Shown here piece after piece: positions 53,805 to 63,635 of a stretch of DNA of 64,000 bases. The DNA comes from Bacillus sonorensis NBRC 101234 = KCTC 13918 (lineage in GTDB: Bacteria; Bacillota; Bacilli; Bacillales; Bacillaceae), in assembly GCF_001592005.1 (NCBI RefSeq), contig NZ_BCVZ01000018.1:1-64000 (forward strand). Reading direction: 5' to 3'. A program made the translations under genes and the position numbers. Position 1 is the stretch's first letter. Each line of letters starts with the position of its first letter. The notes under the pieces were generated by a model. That model ran no database searches. It was not told the origin of the DNA and was given only the letters and a program-made list of their open reading frames with translations.

Positions 53805-55283
53805 CTACTCCTTCAAAACGGCTTCAATGTATTTTTCAGGGTGAATCAGCGTATCTGTTGCCTGGTGAAAGTACGGAGCGACAAACTCGGTGCCGATCCC
53901 GATGGCGAGCGACAGGAAAAGCAGGATCGCTGCCGGATACATGAAGCCTTTTACCGATCTGTTTGGCGGGGCATCCTTCCATTCATCTCCCCAAAATCCG
54001 TTGATAAAAATTTTCATGACCGAATATAAGACAAGCAGACTGGATAAAAGCATCAGCATGGTGATGACGAATTCTCCGCTCGTAAAGCCGCCTTCCGCAA
54101 TTTTCAGCTTTCCTATAAAACCGCTGAAGGGCGGGATTCCGGCCAGGGAAACGGCTGAGATCATGAACATCCAGCCAAGGGCGGGATGGGTTTTGATGAA
54201 GCCGCTCATTTTTTTCAGGTTGTTCGTTCCGGCCAGTGTAAATAGCGCCCCCCCAAGCATAAACATGGCCCCTTTGATGATCATGTCGTGAACCAGATAA
54301 TAGACAGAGCCTTCAATGGAAGCGGGGGTATTTGCGGCGATGCCGAACAGGATGACGCCGACCGCTGTCACAATATTGTAAATGATGATTTTTTGGACGT
54401 CCCAATAGGCGATTGAGCCGATAACCCCGAATATGATTGTGAGAGCCGCGAGCCAGACCATCAGCTGGTGGGTATAGGCGGCGTCTTGTGTGAAAATCAG
54501 CGTAAACACACGGGTGATCGCGTACAATCCGACCTTTGTGAGGAGCGCCCCGAACAAAGCGGAGATTGCCGCAGGCGGTGCATAATAAGACCCGGGCATC
54601 CAAAAATAAAGCGGGAAGATGCCGCCTTTCAGCCCGAAGACAATGAGAAACAGCACGGCGATGACGGTGATCAGTCCGGTATGCCCTGATTCGCTGATCC
54701 GGACGCTGAGATCCGCCATGTTTAAGGTGCCCGTCACGGCGTATAAATAGCCGACTCCGATTACGAATAAAGCTGAAGAAATAATATTAAAGACGATATA
54801 TTTCAATGATTCTCTCAGCTGAATCTTCGTGCCGCCAATGACAATCAAAACATATGAAGCCATTAACAGAACCTCGAAGAATACAAACAGGTTGAACAGA
54901 TCGCCCGTTAAAAATGCGCCGCTTACTCCCGCCAGCAGGAACTGGACAGCAGGATAGTAAAAGAAGCGCTCCCGCTTTTCCCCGATTGAACGAAACGAAT
55001 ACAGCACCGTCATGAATCCGATAATCGCCGTTGTTAAAGCGAGAAGGCTGGCGAATTGATCGGCGACAAGAATGATCCCGAACGGGGGCTTCCAGCCGCC
55101 GAGGTAAAGGGTTTGGATCCCGTCTGTAAACACGGTCTTCACGAGCACGGCCGCCGCGGCCACGGCTGCAATGGAAGATATGGCACTGAATACGCGCATC
55201 AGCTTGATCGATTTATTCATAAATATAAGCAAAACTGCGGCCAATAAAGGAATCAATATCGGCAAGATTACGAGATTATTCAT
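53805..55283 (-). CDS. mrpD: Mrp antiporter subunit D (NuoL/M/N-like)
   Basis: A 492-residue 14-helix subunit homologous to complex I antiporter-like subunits, with the proton-channel Lys/Glu segments (for example F-V-F-F-E-V-L-L-M-A-S-Y and G-L-K-G-G-I-F-P-L-Y-F-W-M-P). I take ATG 55283 (M-N-N-L-V-I-L-P), since GAGGGG then lies about 10 bases upstream; ATG 55292 is too close. The start overlaps mrpC by 8 bases. Confidence 0.95.
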   Translation of the reverse strand: MNNLVILPILIPLLAAVLLIFMNKSIKLMRVFSAISSIAAVAAAAVLVKTVFTDGIQTLYLGGWKPPFGIILVADQFASLLALTTAIIGFMTVLYSFRSIGEKRERFFYYPAVQFLLAGVSGAFLTGDLFNLFVFFEVLLMASYVLIVIGGTKIQLRESLKYIVFNIISSALFVIGVGYLYAVTGTLNMADLSVRISESGHTGLITVIAVLFLIVFGLKGGIFPLYFWMPGSYYAPPAAISALFGALLTKVGLYAITRVFTLIFTQDAAYTHQLMVWLAALTIIFGVIGSIAYWDVQKIIIYNIVTAVGVILFGIAANTPASIEGSVYYLVHDMIIKGAMFMLGGALFTLAGTNNLKKMSGFIKTHPALGWMFMISAVSLAGIPPFSGFIGKLKIAEGGFTSGEFVITMLMLLSSLLVLYSVMKIFINGFWGDEWKDAPPNRSVKGFMYPAAILLFLSLAIGIGTEFVAPYFHQATDTLIHPEKYIEAVLKE

Positions 55284-55617
55284 GTTGATCATTTCCCCTC
55301 ATTTGATCCATATCATCCATTTTCAGCTCCTGATAGGCGCGGAAGGCCATGACCAAAAGAAACGATGTGACACCGAAGGCGATAACGATCGCTGTCAGAA
55401 TAAGAGCCTGCGGAAGCGGATCGACATAGGCCGAAGTGCCATCTTGTAAAATCGGCGGCGCCCCTTTTTTTAACCCTCCCATCGTTAATAAAAGGAGATG
55501 GACGCCATGGCTGAGAACAGCCGTTCCGATGATCACCCTCAGAAGGCTTTTTGACAGCATTAAATAAGTCGCCGCCATGAACAAAATTCCTACAATAAAA
55601 GACATTAAAATCTCCAT
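55276..55617 (-). CDS. mrpC: Mrp antiporter subunit C (NuoK-like)
   Basis: A 113-residue three-helix subunit of the NuoK/MnhC family; G-T-A-V-L-S-H-G-V-H-L-L-L-L and D-P-L-P-Q-A-L-I-L-T-A-I-V-I are the signatures. Start overlaps the mrpB stop by one base. Confidence 0.95.
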   Translation of the reverse strand: MEILMSFIVGILFMAATYLMLSKSLLRVIIGTAVLSHGVHLLLLTMGGLKKGAPPILQDGTSAYVDPLPQALILTAIVIAFGVTSFLLVMAFRAYQELKMDDMDQMRGNDQHE

Positions 55618-56048
55618 TATTCTCTCTCTCCAATCGTCTGAATAATGGTCATGGTCACACCGACCACCACTAGATATACACCGGTATCAAACAGCACCGC
55701 AGTGGCAAGCTCCGTTTTCCCGAGCAATGGAAGCTGAAAATAGCCGAAAGCGTGCGAGAGAAACTGAGTGCCGAACAAAAATGAACCGATGCCTGTACAG
55801 ACGGATACCAGCAAGCCCGTCCCGGCCACATAAATAAAGTTGACGGGCAGGATGTTTTTCACCGTTTTCAAATCATAGGCAAGCAGCAGAAGCACGAATG
55901 AAGACGAGGTCATCAAACCGGCGATAAAGCCGCCGCCCGGCTGGTTATGACCGGCTAAAAAAATGTGGAATGAAAAGAGCAAAATGATAAAACTGGTGAC
56001 CTTTGTAACAGTCTGCAAAATCACATCGTTCGTCTGTTGTTTTTTCAT
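55617..56048 (-). CDS. mrpB: Mrp antiporter subunit B
   Basis: A 143-residue four-helix subunit (MnhB family), with G-H-N-Q-P-G-G-G-F-I-A-G-L conserved. Overlaps mrpA by four bases, indicating translational coupling. Confidence 0.95.
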   Translation of the reverse strand: MKKQQTNDVILQTVTKVTSFIILLFSFHIFLAGHNQPGGGFIAGLMTSSSFVLLLLAYDLKTVKNILPVNFIYVAGTGLLVSVCTGIGSFLFGTQFLSHAFGYFQLPLLGKTELATAVLFDTGVYLVVVGVTMTIIQTIGERE

Positions 56049-58447
56049 TGCTCTTCTCCCCCCTTTTCCATTCTGAGCTTGATCATGCCGTAAATCCCAA
56101 GCGAAGCAATGGTAAGCACGGTAATTTCAAACAATGTATCAAATCCCCTGAAATCGACCAGCACTACGTTGACGATATTGTGGCCGCCGGCAAGCTTATA
56201 GCTGTTTTCAATAAAGTAGGATGAGATGCTTTCAAGGGAACGCTGGCTGTTTGAAGCCAAGGCCAGCAGCGTCACGACGGCTCCCACGCCGATCGAAACG
56301 AGCGCATTGGTGATTCTGAATTTTTTCGTTTTCGGTTTGAATCTGAGCTTCGGCAAATGGTAGAAGCACAGAAGGAACAGCGCCACAGAAATCGTTTCGA
56401 TGATAAGCTGTGTCAGCGCCAGATCGGGCGCCCTGAATATTACAAAGAATAAGGCGAGCGTATAGCCGATGACACCAAGTGAGATAATCGCCGTCAGCCT
56501 TGATCTGGCAAACACCGTCGTAAAGGTGGCGGCGATCATAACCGCTGACAGAACGAGCTCATAAACGCCGATTGAAGCGTTCCCTTTCACGCTATAGGAA
56601 AAGCTGCCTGTAATCACAAGCGAACCGCCGACTGCGATAATAAAAAATACAAAAACATATACGAGATAATCCCGAAGGAATCCTGTCATGTATGTCCGCG
56701 TCACTTTGTTTGAGCCTTTTTCAAGCCCGTACAGGGAACGGTCATACAATCTGTTCAGCGTCAATGTTTCAGGGAACAGGCCGTAGACCTTTTTCCATCT
56801 GCCAAGGGTGACATAAGCGAGAACACCGAGCGCGACAACTCCGAGCGTCATGTAGAGCTCAGGCGACAAACCGTGCCACATTGAAATCTCAACCTTGAAT
56901 TTTTGATCATTGTCCAAAAGGCTCGGCATAATCGAAGCCGCCGCCGGCTCAATGATGCTATAAGACAGAATGTTCGGGAAAAAGAAAAAAATCACCACGA
57001 GAGACACGAGAATAATCGGCGAAATCAGCATGCCGAGCGGAGCTTCATGCGCTTTTTTCTCAAGTTTTTCTGGCTGATATTTTCCGCCGAATGTTTGAAA
57101 CAGCAAAACCATGCAATAAATAAATGTGAACACGCTGCCCGTCCATGCCAGAACAGGGAACAAAAAGCCCCACGTATCCGCATTGAACAGGTTGAAATCA
57201 GTGATTCTGATCATGCTCGTAAAAAACATTTCTTTACTTAGAAATCCGTTAAACGGCGGCAATCCCGCCATTGAAAAAGCGCCGATCAGCGAAATTGTAA
57301 ACGTAATCGGCATGACTGTCATTAAACCGCCAAGCTTGCGGATATCCCGCGTACCAGTTTCATGGTCGATGATTCCGACTGCCATGAAAAGGCTGCCTTT
57401 AAAGGTGGCATGGTTGATCAGATGAAAAATGGCGGCAATAACCGCGACCAGATAATATTCAAAATGATGAAAATGCAAAGCCGCCGAGCCGACGCCGAGC
57501 ATCGACATGATCATTCCCAGCTGGCTGACGGTGGAGAATGCGAGAATCGCTTTTAAATCAGTCTGTTTGACAGCGTTGAACGAACCCCAGAACAGCGTCA
57601 CAATCCCCGTCAGAGAAACGATCCAAAACCACTCGCCTGAAAAAGCGAAGATTGGAGTGAATCTTGCGACCAAATAGATCCCCGCTTTGACCATCGTCGC
57701 GGAATGCAAGTAAGCGCTGACCGGGGTCGGTGCTTCCATCGCATCCGGAAGCCAGATGTAAAAAGGAAATTGAGCCGATTTTGTAAAGGCTCCGATTAAA
57801 ATCAGCACGAGAGCCGGAAGGAAAAAGCCGTTGGATGAGATCAGATCAACCTGGCTGATCATTTCCCTGATGCTGAATGAACCCGTGATGATATAAAGCA
57901 GGATGAATCCTCCAAGCAGCGAAAGACCGCCGAAAATCGTAATCAGCATCGACTTTGTCGCGCCATATCGCGATTTTTCCCGCTTGTGCCAATAGCCGAT
58001 GAGCAGAAAAGAGGATATGCTGGTCAATTCCCAAAATAAATAAAGTACAATGACGTTATCAACGAGAACGACACCGAGCATCGCTCCCATAAACATGAGC
58101 AGGTAAACGTAAAAAGAGCCGAGCTGCTCCCTTTCTTTGGATAGATAATAAATGCTGTACAGAACAACCAAAGATCCAATCCCCGTGATCAGCAGGGCAA
58201 ACAGGAGTCCCAGGCCGTCAACATAGGCGGTGAAATTAATGCCGAAAGACGGGATCCATTCCAGTACGGCTTTTAATGTTCCGCCATGTGCCGTCATGCC
58301 GATCATACGGAAGAAATAAATAAATAATAAAACCGGAAGAATCAGAACAAACCAACCCGTATGGATCTTTCGGACATATTTCGCCAATAGCGGAATAAAG
58401 AAGGCGAGTACAAAAGGCGATAATATTGCAATATGTAAAGACGTCAT
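56045..58447 (-). CDS. mrpA: Mrp antiporter subunit A (NuoL-like, fused MbhD/E domains)
   Basis: An 800-residue membrane subunit with about 20 helices. The N-terminal NuoL-like part has [12 protein letters not shown] and [14 protein letters not shown]; the C-terminal ~200 residues are the MbhD/MbhE-like extension. The complex exchanges external H+ for cytosolic Na+ and gives alkali and sodium resistance. I choose the second of two adjacent ATGs (58447; GGGAGG 6 bases upstream). A longer frame to 58555 has no SD. Confidence 0.95.
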   Translation of the reverse strand: MTSLHIAILSPFVLAFFIPLLAKYVRKIHTGWFVLILPVLLFIYFFRMIGMTAHGGTLKAVLEWIPSFGINFTAYVDGLGLLFALLITGIGSLVVLYSIYYLSKEREQLGSFYVYLLMFMGAMLGVVLVDNVIVLYLFWELTSISSFLLIGYWHKREKSRYGATKSMLITIFGGLSLLGGFILLYIITGSFSIREMISQVDLISSNGFFLPALVLILIGAFTKSAQFPFYIWLPDAMEAPTPVSAYLHSATMVKAGIYLVARFTPIFAFSGEWFWIVSLTGIVTLFWGSFNAVKQTDLKAILAFSTVSQLGMIMSMLGVGSAALHFHHFEYYLVAVIAAIFHLINHATFKGSLFMAVGIIDHETGTRDIRKLGGLMTVMPITFTISLIGAFSMAGLPPFNGFLSKEMFFTSMIRITDFNLFNADTWGFLFPVLAWTGSVFTFIYCMVLLFQTFGGKYQPEKLEKKAHEAPLGMLISPIILVSLVVIFFFFPNILSYSIIEPAAASIMPSLLDNDQKFKVEISMWHGLSPELYMTLGVVALGVLAYVTLGRWKKVYGLFPETLTLNRLYDRSLYGLEKGSNKVTRTYMTGFLRDYLVYVFVFFIIAVGGSLVITGSFSYSVKGNASIGVYELVLSAVMIAATFTTVFARSRLTAIISLGVIGYTLALFFVIFRAPDLALTQLIIETISVALFLLCFYHLPKLRFKPKTKKFRITNALVSIGVGAVVTLLALASNSQRSLESISSYFIENSYKLAGGHNIVNVVLVDFRGFDTLFEITVLTIASLGIYGMIKLRMEKGGEEQ

Positions 58448-58684
58448 CATGAACCTCCCTTTAGTAGCTTGTATAAATACATTTTGTTCCATACTAAAAT
58501 TTTCAAACGTAATGTACTTTTTTAGAACCGGTGACCTAGACAAATTATAACTCAAATTTTAATCGGCTGCATGATCACAAGCCATCAGGTTTTATGCGGT
58601 CTTATGAACCTGAAATAATTTTAACAAAAAAGAAGGCATAATGGAAAGTTTTTTTGATCAAGCTGAAAACTGAGGTGATAAAAG

Positions 58685-58918
58685 ATGAGAACAAAAGCTT
58701 TTGTCAGCTTCAGTTTATTTTGTTCGCTTTTTGCGGGAGCGTTTTTGATCGACAGGGACATGACCCGGGAAAACGCCCCGGGTACGGGGGCGGATAAAGA
58801 GCGCCAATACAGAGGCGACTACATTCCTTTTGAGGCGGGCAGCGGGAATCAGTCTTTGGAGAAAAAAGAAAGCGCCCCCTTTAAATCGAGGGAATATATC
58901 AGAGTAGAGAAGCGCTGA
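58685..58918 (+). CDS. yufS: YufS-like small exported or anchored protein
   Basis: A 77-residue protein with an N-terminal hydrophobic segment (about residues 5-22) and a charged extracytoplasmic remainder, so a signal peptide or anchor. ATG 58685 with a GAGGTGATAAA SD. The position between mrpA and maeN matches B. subtilis yufS, of unknown function; identity rests mainly on position. Confidence 0.65.
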   Translation: MRTKAFVSFSLFCSLFAGAFLIDRDMTRENAPGTGADKERQYRGDYIPFEAGSGNQSLEKKESAPFKSREYIRVEKR

Positions 58919-58922
58919 AAAC

Positions 58923-58961
58923 AAAAAAGGAATCCGATCGTATAGATCAGACTCCTTTTTG
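58923..58961. terminator. Bidirectional terminator between yufS and maeN
   Basis: Imperfect stem AAAAAGGAATCCGATC / GATCAGACTCCTTTTT with a 5-base loop. Confidence 0.78.
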
Positions 58962-58976
58962 TTTTTTTATACGCTT

Positions 58977-60323
58977 TTATGACGTGAAAAATCTCAACAA
59001 AATCGTTGCCATAATGACGGTTGCTGCTCCGCCGAGGCGCGTTGAAATCTGGGCAAACGGCATAAGCCCCATTCTGCCTGAAGCCGAAAGGATGGCGACA
59101 TCCCCTGTTCCCCCAAGTCCGCTGTGACAGCCTGTGACAATAGCTGATTCAACCGGGTACATGTTCATTAATTTTCCGACAAAATAACCTGAGGCTACCA
59201 TTGCAACGACGACTGAAGCACAGACGATAACGAAGCGCAGTGAGATCACGGATGCCACGTCATCAAGCGGAATATAAAGAATGCCCAATCCGACCATCAG
59301 CGGCCATGTAAAGCTGGAGGACATAAATTTGTACAGCTGGTGTGCGCCTTTTTCCATGCTGGCCGGCAGGAGCTTCGCATACTTCACTGCAGCCGCGGCA
59401 ATGATCATTAAGATCGCTCCGGGGATCGCGATGAATTTTGAAACAAGGCCGCCGAAAATGAAGAACGAACAAGCGATCAGAACGCCGGCGCCCATTAATT
59501 TCAAATCAATTTTAGGCTCTTCTTCTTTTTGGTTGAAAATCTCATCGTCTTTTTTCGATTTGACAAGCCGTCCGTTTCCATTTAGCTCAGGACGTTTTTC
59601 ACCAAGCTTTTTCATCAGTCCGGCGGAAATAATCGCCACGACGTTTCCGATGATCGCCGCTGGAATAAGCTGTGAAACAAAGACATCGGTAGATTGGCCC
59701 AGAATATGCGAATAAGCGAGAGACAGCGGCAAGATTCCTTCGCCGATGCCGCCGGCAATGATCGGTACGATAATAAAGAAGAATGATTCATAAGGGCTGT
59801 AGCCAAGCAGTAAACCAACGAGAATCCCGGCAGAGACAGCGGCGATGGTACCGGCCAAAAGCGGCACGAACATTCTCATAAAGCCTTGAATCAAAATCGT
59901 GCGGTGCATGCCCAAAATGCTTCCTGCCACTAAGCAAGCGATATAAAAATAAAGAAAGTTCGATGTTTTCATCAATGTTGTAACCGCATCCAAAGAAGTC
60001 GGATTCAGCACATTATAAAAGACTAAAAACGAAGGGACGAACAATGAAAGAATCGCAGGTCCGCCGATATCTTTCAATATTGGAATCCGCTGGCCGATAT
60101 CTCCGAGGAAGATGCCCAAAATCATAATGATGGCAAAGCCGCCGAGCATATCGTTTGGCAGCTGGTTAAAATAAGCTGATAGAAAAATAATGATCGACAA
60201 AGCAATATAAAGCGGAAACGGAATAACCCCGATCTTCCAGCTGATCAATTTTTGAAATGCGTTTTTATGTTTTGTTTGATCATCATGTTTTGTAACCGGT
60301 TTCAATTCTTTTGCTGCTTCCAT
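58977..60323 (-). CDS. maeN: Na+/malate symporter MaeN (2-hydroxycarboxylate family)
   Basis: A 448-residue 2HCT-family transporter with 11 helices. The two G-G-x-G loops are visible: G-G-I-G-E-G-I-L-P-L-S and G-L-G-G-T-G-D-V-A-I-L-S. The protein could take malate or citrate; the length (448) and neighbours favour MaeN. ATG 60323 with GGGGGTG upstream; the in-frame GTG/ATG at 60338 overlaps that SD. Confidence 0.88.
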   Translation of the reverse strand: MEAAKELKPVTKHDDQTKHKNAFQKLISWKIGVIPFPLYIALSIIIFLSAYFNQLPNDMLGGFAIIMILGIFLGDIGQRIPILKDIGGPAILSLFVPSFLVFYNVLNPTSLDAVTTLMKTSNFLYFYIACLVAGSILGMHRTILIQGFMRMFVPLLAGTIAAVSAGILVGLLLGYSPYESFFFIIVPIIAGGIGEGILPLSLAYSHILGQSTDVFVSQLIPAAIIGNVVAIISAGLMKKLGEKRPELNGNGRLVKSKKDDEIFNQKEEEPKIDLKLMGAGVLIACSFFIFGGLVSKFIAIPGAILMIIAAAAVKYAKLLPASMEKGAHQLYKFMSSSFTWPLMVGLGILYIPLDDVASVISLRFVIVCASVVVAMVASGYFVGKLMNMYPVESAIVTGCHSGLGGTGDVAILSASGRMGLMPFAQISTRLGGAATVIMATILLRFFTS

Positions 60324-60594
60324 GAAAAACACCCCCATATTTGTATGGTTTTAATTTTAGAAGAAAAGTGACGTTTTTGTGTATTTTTAAATTAAAATAA
60401 CTAATAGTTAATTAAATTAAAGAGAAAAAAGGCCTTGTAGGAAAGCGCTGTCCTTTGAGGATGTTTTATTTATGGGTATTTTAGGCTAGTTTGAAAGCCT
60501 TTTCGAAGCAGGGAACGTTTTTTGGTTATTTAAATAGAGGTGTTTTTTGAACCGGCAGCTTAAAAAAACGCCCCCGGATTCGGGGGAGGCGGGC
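60324..60594. other. maeN control region with a cre-like site and the psd terminator
   Basis: AT-rich spacer. GGAAAGCGCTGTCC at 60440-60453 is a near palindrome resembling a CcpA cre site, about 115 bases upstream of maeN. At 60562-60592 a hairpin (CCCCCG ... CGGGGG) with seven T on the minus strand terminates psd. No ORF. Confidence 0.5.
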
Positions 60595-61383
60595 CTATTT
60601 TGGATTTGTCAGTGATCCCAAAACCTCCCCCATTTTCACTTTCAGTGAAGAGCGGAGGCTGCCGGCCGGGATAAAGGTGCCTTTTTCAAAAAGCAAAATA
60701 ACGGTCGAACCGAAAGAAAAATAGGCGATTTCTTCGCCTTGGCGCCATTCCTTCGCCTCTTGCAGCATGACGATGGAATTGATGTACATCGCTCCGACTT
60801 TGACCAGCAGTGCAGATCCATATTGATGTTTGAATTCCGAAATCATCCGGTAGTTTTTCGTCAACGGCGATTTGCCGTATGTCAAACCTATGCGGTTGAC
60901 AGGATAGGAGGTGCTCCCAAGCGAATATTGCCGTTGAAGCGTGCCGTTCGCGGGGCTGTGAATTCTGTGGTAATCCTGCGGGCTTAAATAGATGATAATA
61001 TAGGTTCCGCCCAAATACCGGTTTACCACTTCATCACTGCCGATCATTTCTTCGATTGAATAAGGTTTGTTCTTGACGAAAAAGCGTTTATCGGAGGTGA
61101 TCGCTCCCATTTCTTCAATCACCCCGTCCACAGGGCTTATCAGGCAGTCAGGAGCTGAAGGAAGCGGACGGACCCCGTCTTTTAGTTTTCTGATGAAGAG
61201 CTCGTGCAAACTGTTAAAAGAACGGGCATCCTCAAGCATTTCTTCCGTGTTGATCCGGAAAGCCTGAATATAAGGGCGGATGAGCGGTTTGCTGAGCTTT
61301 GACTGAGCAAACTTTTTCAATGCCTGGGATATGCCTTTTTTATTTGTCAATTCAATCAAACACCGGTAAAGCCGCTTTTTCAA
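60595..61383 (-). CDS. psd: Phosphatidylserine decarboxylase proenzyme
   Basis: A 262-residue membrane-associated enzyme forming phosphatidylethanolamine. It self-cleaves in the F-G-S-T motif; Ser226 becomes the pyruvoyl cofactor. S-P-V-D-G and H-R-I-H-S-P are further conserved sites. I choose TTG 61383, with AAGGAG 8 bases upstream, over the in-frame ATG at 61407. Follows ybfM by 34 bases in a pssA-ybfM-psd operon. Confidence 0.95.
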   Translation of the reverse strand: MKKRLYRCLIELTNKKGISQALKKFAQSKLSKPLIRPYIQAFRINTEEMLEDARSFNSLHELFIRKLKDGVRPLPSAPDCLISPVDGVIEEMGAITSDKRFFVKNKPYSIEEMIGSDEVVNRYLGGTYIIIYLSPQDYHRIHSPANGTLQRQYSLGSTSYPVNRIGLTYGKSPLTKNYRMISEFKHQYGSALLVKVGAMYINSIVMLQEAKEWRQGEEIAYFSFGSTVILLFEKGTFIPAGSLRSSLKVKMGEVLGSLTNPK

Positions 61384-61417
61384 GCTGTTCACTCCTTCTG
61401 TTGTCATCCGGGGGCTT

Positions 61418-61900
61418 TTAAATGACTCCGATCGTGTAGCCTATCGTAATAAAAACCAAACACCAAATAAAAGCTCCTGAACCGGCAAAGGTCAGAAACT
61501 TTCTCATTCTCATTTCATTCATCCCTGAAAGATAGCATGTCACATGGCGGATGCCCGGAATGAAATAACCGAAAACGATCGTCCACGGTCCGTATTTGTC
61601 AAACCAGCGATGAACGGTATCAAGCCTTTTCGGCGTCAGTCCGATCCACTTTCCGAATTTATCGAGCAGCGGTTTACCGATTTTTTTTCCAAGAAAATAG
61701 CTGATGATCATCCCGGATAAAGCGCCTGAAAAACTGATCAATACCGCTAGTCCATAGTTTAATATTTGAATAGAAGACAAGTAACCGACAAATGTCATCA
61801 TGACCTCATCGGGGATCGGCAGCCCTACAATTCCGAGAACAAGCATGCCGAAAATCGCAAAATACCCGTATTGGGAAATTAATTCTTTTGCCAAATCCAT
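61418..61900 (-). CDS. ybfM: DedA-family membrane protein YbfM
   Basis: A 160-residue DedA/SNARE-associated membrane protein with four to five helices; G-L-P-I-P-D-E-V, the F-G-Y-F-I-P-G-I-R-H segment and W-F-D-K-Y-G-P are DedA signatures. Recent work assigns lipid scrambling or flipping to the family. ATG 61900 begins 6 bases after pssA. Confidence 0.9.
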   Translation of the reverse strand: MDLAKELISQYGYFAIFGMLVLGIVGLPIPDEVMMTFVGYLSSIQILNYGLAVLISFSGALSGMIISYFLGKKIGKPLLDKFGKWIGLTPKRLDTVHRWFDKYGPWTIVFGYFIPGIRHVTCYLSGMNEMRMRKFLTFAGSGAFIWCLVFITIGYTIGVI

Positions 61901-61906
61901 GAAACC

Positions 61907-62455
61907 CTAGCTCACTTTCTTCAATAGATTTTTCCCTTTTAGACTGATGACTTTGATTTTGCTGACCATGAGATAGGACAGGAATAAGGTAATCATAATG
62001 AACGCCTTTTTGCCGATAATCTCGAATAAAAAGTTCAGGCACACCAGTATGGTGCCTGCCGCTGTAATTGGAACCCCTGTAAAATACTCCTGTTCCCCTG
62101 ACTGAATATTAAAGCGTGCAAGCCGGAGAGCACCGCAGACAGGGAACAGCAATGTTGAAGGGAGGCCCATGATCGGCGCATCATGAAAAACGATTGAATA
62201 TGTAATAATAGCCGGAGCGATACCGAATGTAATAATATCGGCCAATGAGTCCAATTCTTTTCCGAATGGGGAGACCGCATTTAATCTGCGGGCCGCCATT
62301 CCGTCAAGGCTGTCCAAAATGGCGCCGAGGACAACGAACAAAATCGCCAAGAATAAATACCCTTTGAAAGCCAGCAATAAGGCTGAAAAGCCCGAAAGAA
62401 AGTTTCCGATCGTAATCAAAGAAGGGATGATAGTTTTTTTCAATTGTTCTCGCAT
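61907..62455 (-). CDS. pssA: Phosphatidylserine synthase
   Basis: A 182-residue CDP-alcohol phosphatidyltransferase making phosphatidylserine from CDP-diacylglycerol and serine. The complete signature D-G-x2-A-R-x8-G-x3-D-x3-D runs from Asp51 to Asp73. About six membrane helices. First gene of the pssA-ybfM-psd operon; a possible promoter TTGCAG-N17-TAAAAT lies upstream at about 62500-62530. Confidence 0.95.
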   Translation of the reverse strand: MREQLKKTIIPSLITIGNFLSGFSALLLAFKGYLFLAILFVVLGAILDSLDGMAARRLNAVSPFGKELDSLADIITFGIAPAIITYSIVFHDAPIMGLPSTLLFPVCGALRLARFNIQSGEQEYFTGVPITAAGTILVCLNFLFEIIGKKAFIMITLFLSYLMVSKIKVISLKGKNLLKKVS

Positions 62456-62630
62456 CCTTTAAAAAAACTATTTTATATAGAAATTAAACAATGTTACATT
62501 TTATATGATTTATCCGGCGTCTGCAATAAAATTCCTGAAACGGTTGTAGCCAGACTTTTTCATCATACCATAAAAGTGGTAAAAACATTGGCTGCGTCAA
62601 CAAAATTTATATTTTATTAAGGAAACAGGC

Positions 62631-62659
62631 AAAAAAATAGAGAACCATAAAGTTCTCTC
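62631..62659 (-). terminator. Terminator after nupQ
   Basis: Stem AGAGAAC / GTTCTCT with seven T on the minus strand. Confidence 0.82.
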
Positions 62660-62675
62660 AATACCAATGATTTTG

Positions 62676-63635
62676 TTATCGTTTTCCTTTTATATATGGA
62701 ATGCCGTTTGCCTTTGGCGCGTCAGCCCTGCCGATAAAGCCTGCGAGTGCGAGGATCGTCAACACGTAAGGCGCAATCAGCATGTAGACGTTCGGTATTT
62801 CTTTAAACAGAGGGAGCATCGAACCGATAATGCTCAAGCTTTGTGCGAAGCCGAAAAACAGGGCGGCGCCAAGAGCTCCGAGCGGATGCCATTTTCCGAA
62901 CACAAGCGCTGCAAGGGCAATGAATCCTTGACCGGTGATGGTGGCATGGGAAAAATCAAGCGTCACTGTTGACGCATACACGCCTCCGCCCAAACCGCCG
63001 AACAACCCGCTGATAAAGACGCTGACATACCTGATCTTGAACACATTCACACCCATCGTATCAGCGGCCAGCGGATGTTCGCCGACAGAGCGGATCCGCA
63101 GGCCGAACGGCATTTTAAACAAAATGAACCAGGAAACGCCGGCAAGCGCGACCGCCAATATCGACGTCACATATACATCCGAGAAAAAAATCTCGCCCGC
63201 GACCGGGATGCTGCTCAGCCCGGGGATGTCCGTTTTATAAAACGGCTCGGGAATTTTATCTGTCTGCGCTTTTCCGTAGATCAGCTTTACAACAAACAAT
63301 GTGCTGCCGAGCGCCAGCATATTAATGGCGACCCCGCTGACCGTCTGATCGGCCCTGAATGAAATCGAAGCGGCTGCATGCAGGAGGGAGAAGAGGCCTC
63401 CGGCGGCCATTGCGGCAAGCAGGCCGATCCAAGGCGTAAAAGTCCCGAGATGTTGTGCGCAAAACAAATTAAAGATAACGGCTGTAAACGCCCCGACAAT
63501 CATTAAGCCTTCAAGCCCGATGTTTACAACCCCCGATCTTTCGGAAAAGACGCCTCCGAGAGCAGTTAAAATAAGCGGGGCGGAGTAGACAAGCGTAGCA
63601 GGAACGATAATGCCGAGGATTTGCAGGATATCCAC
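62676..63635 (-). CDS. nupQ: Guanosine ABC transporter permease NupQ (YufQ)
   Basis: A 319-residue permease of the BmpA-type (branched-chain permease family) nucleoside ABC transporter, with eight to ten helices. Signature segments are S-E-R-S-G-V-V-N-I-G-L-E-G-L-M and R-S-V-G-E-H-P-L-A-A-D-T-M-G. The GTG start at 63635 abuts the nupP stop. In B. subtilis NupNOPQ imports guanosine. Confidence 0.92.
   Translation of the reverse strand: MDILQILGIIVPATLVYSAPLILTALGGVFSERSGVVNIGLEGLMIVGAFTAVIFNLFCAQHLGTFTPWIGLLAAMAAGGLFSLLHAAASISFRADQTVSGVAINMLALGSTLFVVKLIYGKAQTDKIPEPFYKTDIPGLSSIPVAGEIFFSDVYVTSILAVALAGVSWFILFKMPFGLRIRSVGEHPLAADTMGVNVFKIRYVSVFISGLFGGLGGGVYASTVTLDFSHATITGQGFIALAALVFGKWHPLGALGAALFFGFAQSLSIIGSMLPLFKEIPNVYMLIAPYVLTILALAGFIGRADAPKANGIPYIKGKR

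Noticed and set aside
62510..62600. An ECF sigma-type promoter (TGAAAC) near pssA
   Set aside because: The TGAAAC is on the strand opposite to pssA and no matching -10 (CGTA/CGTC) sits at the right distance.
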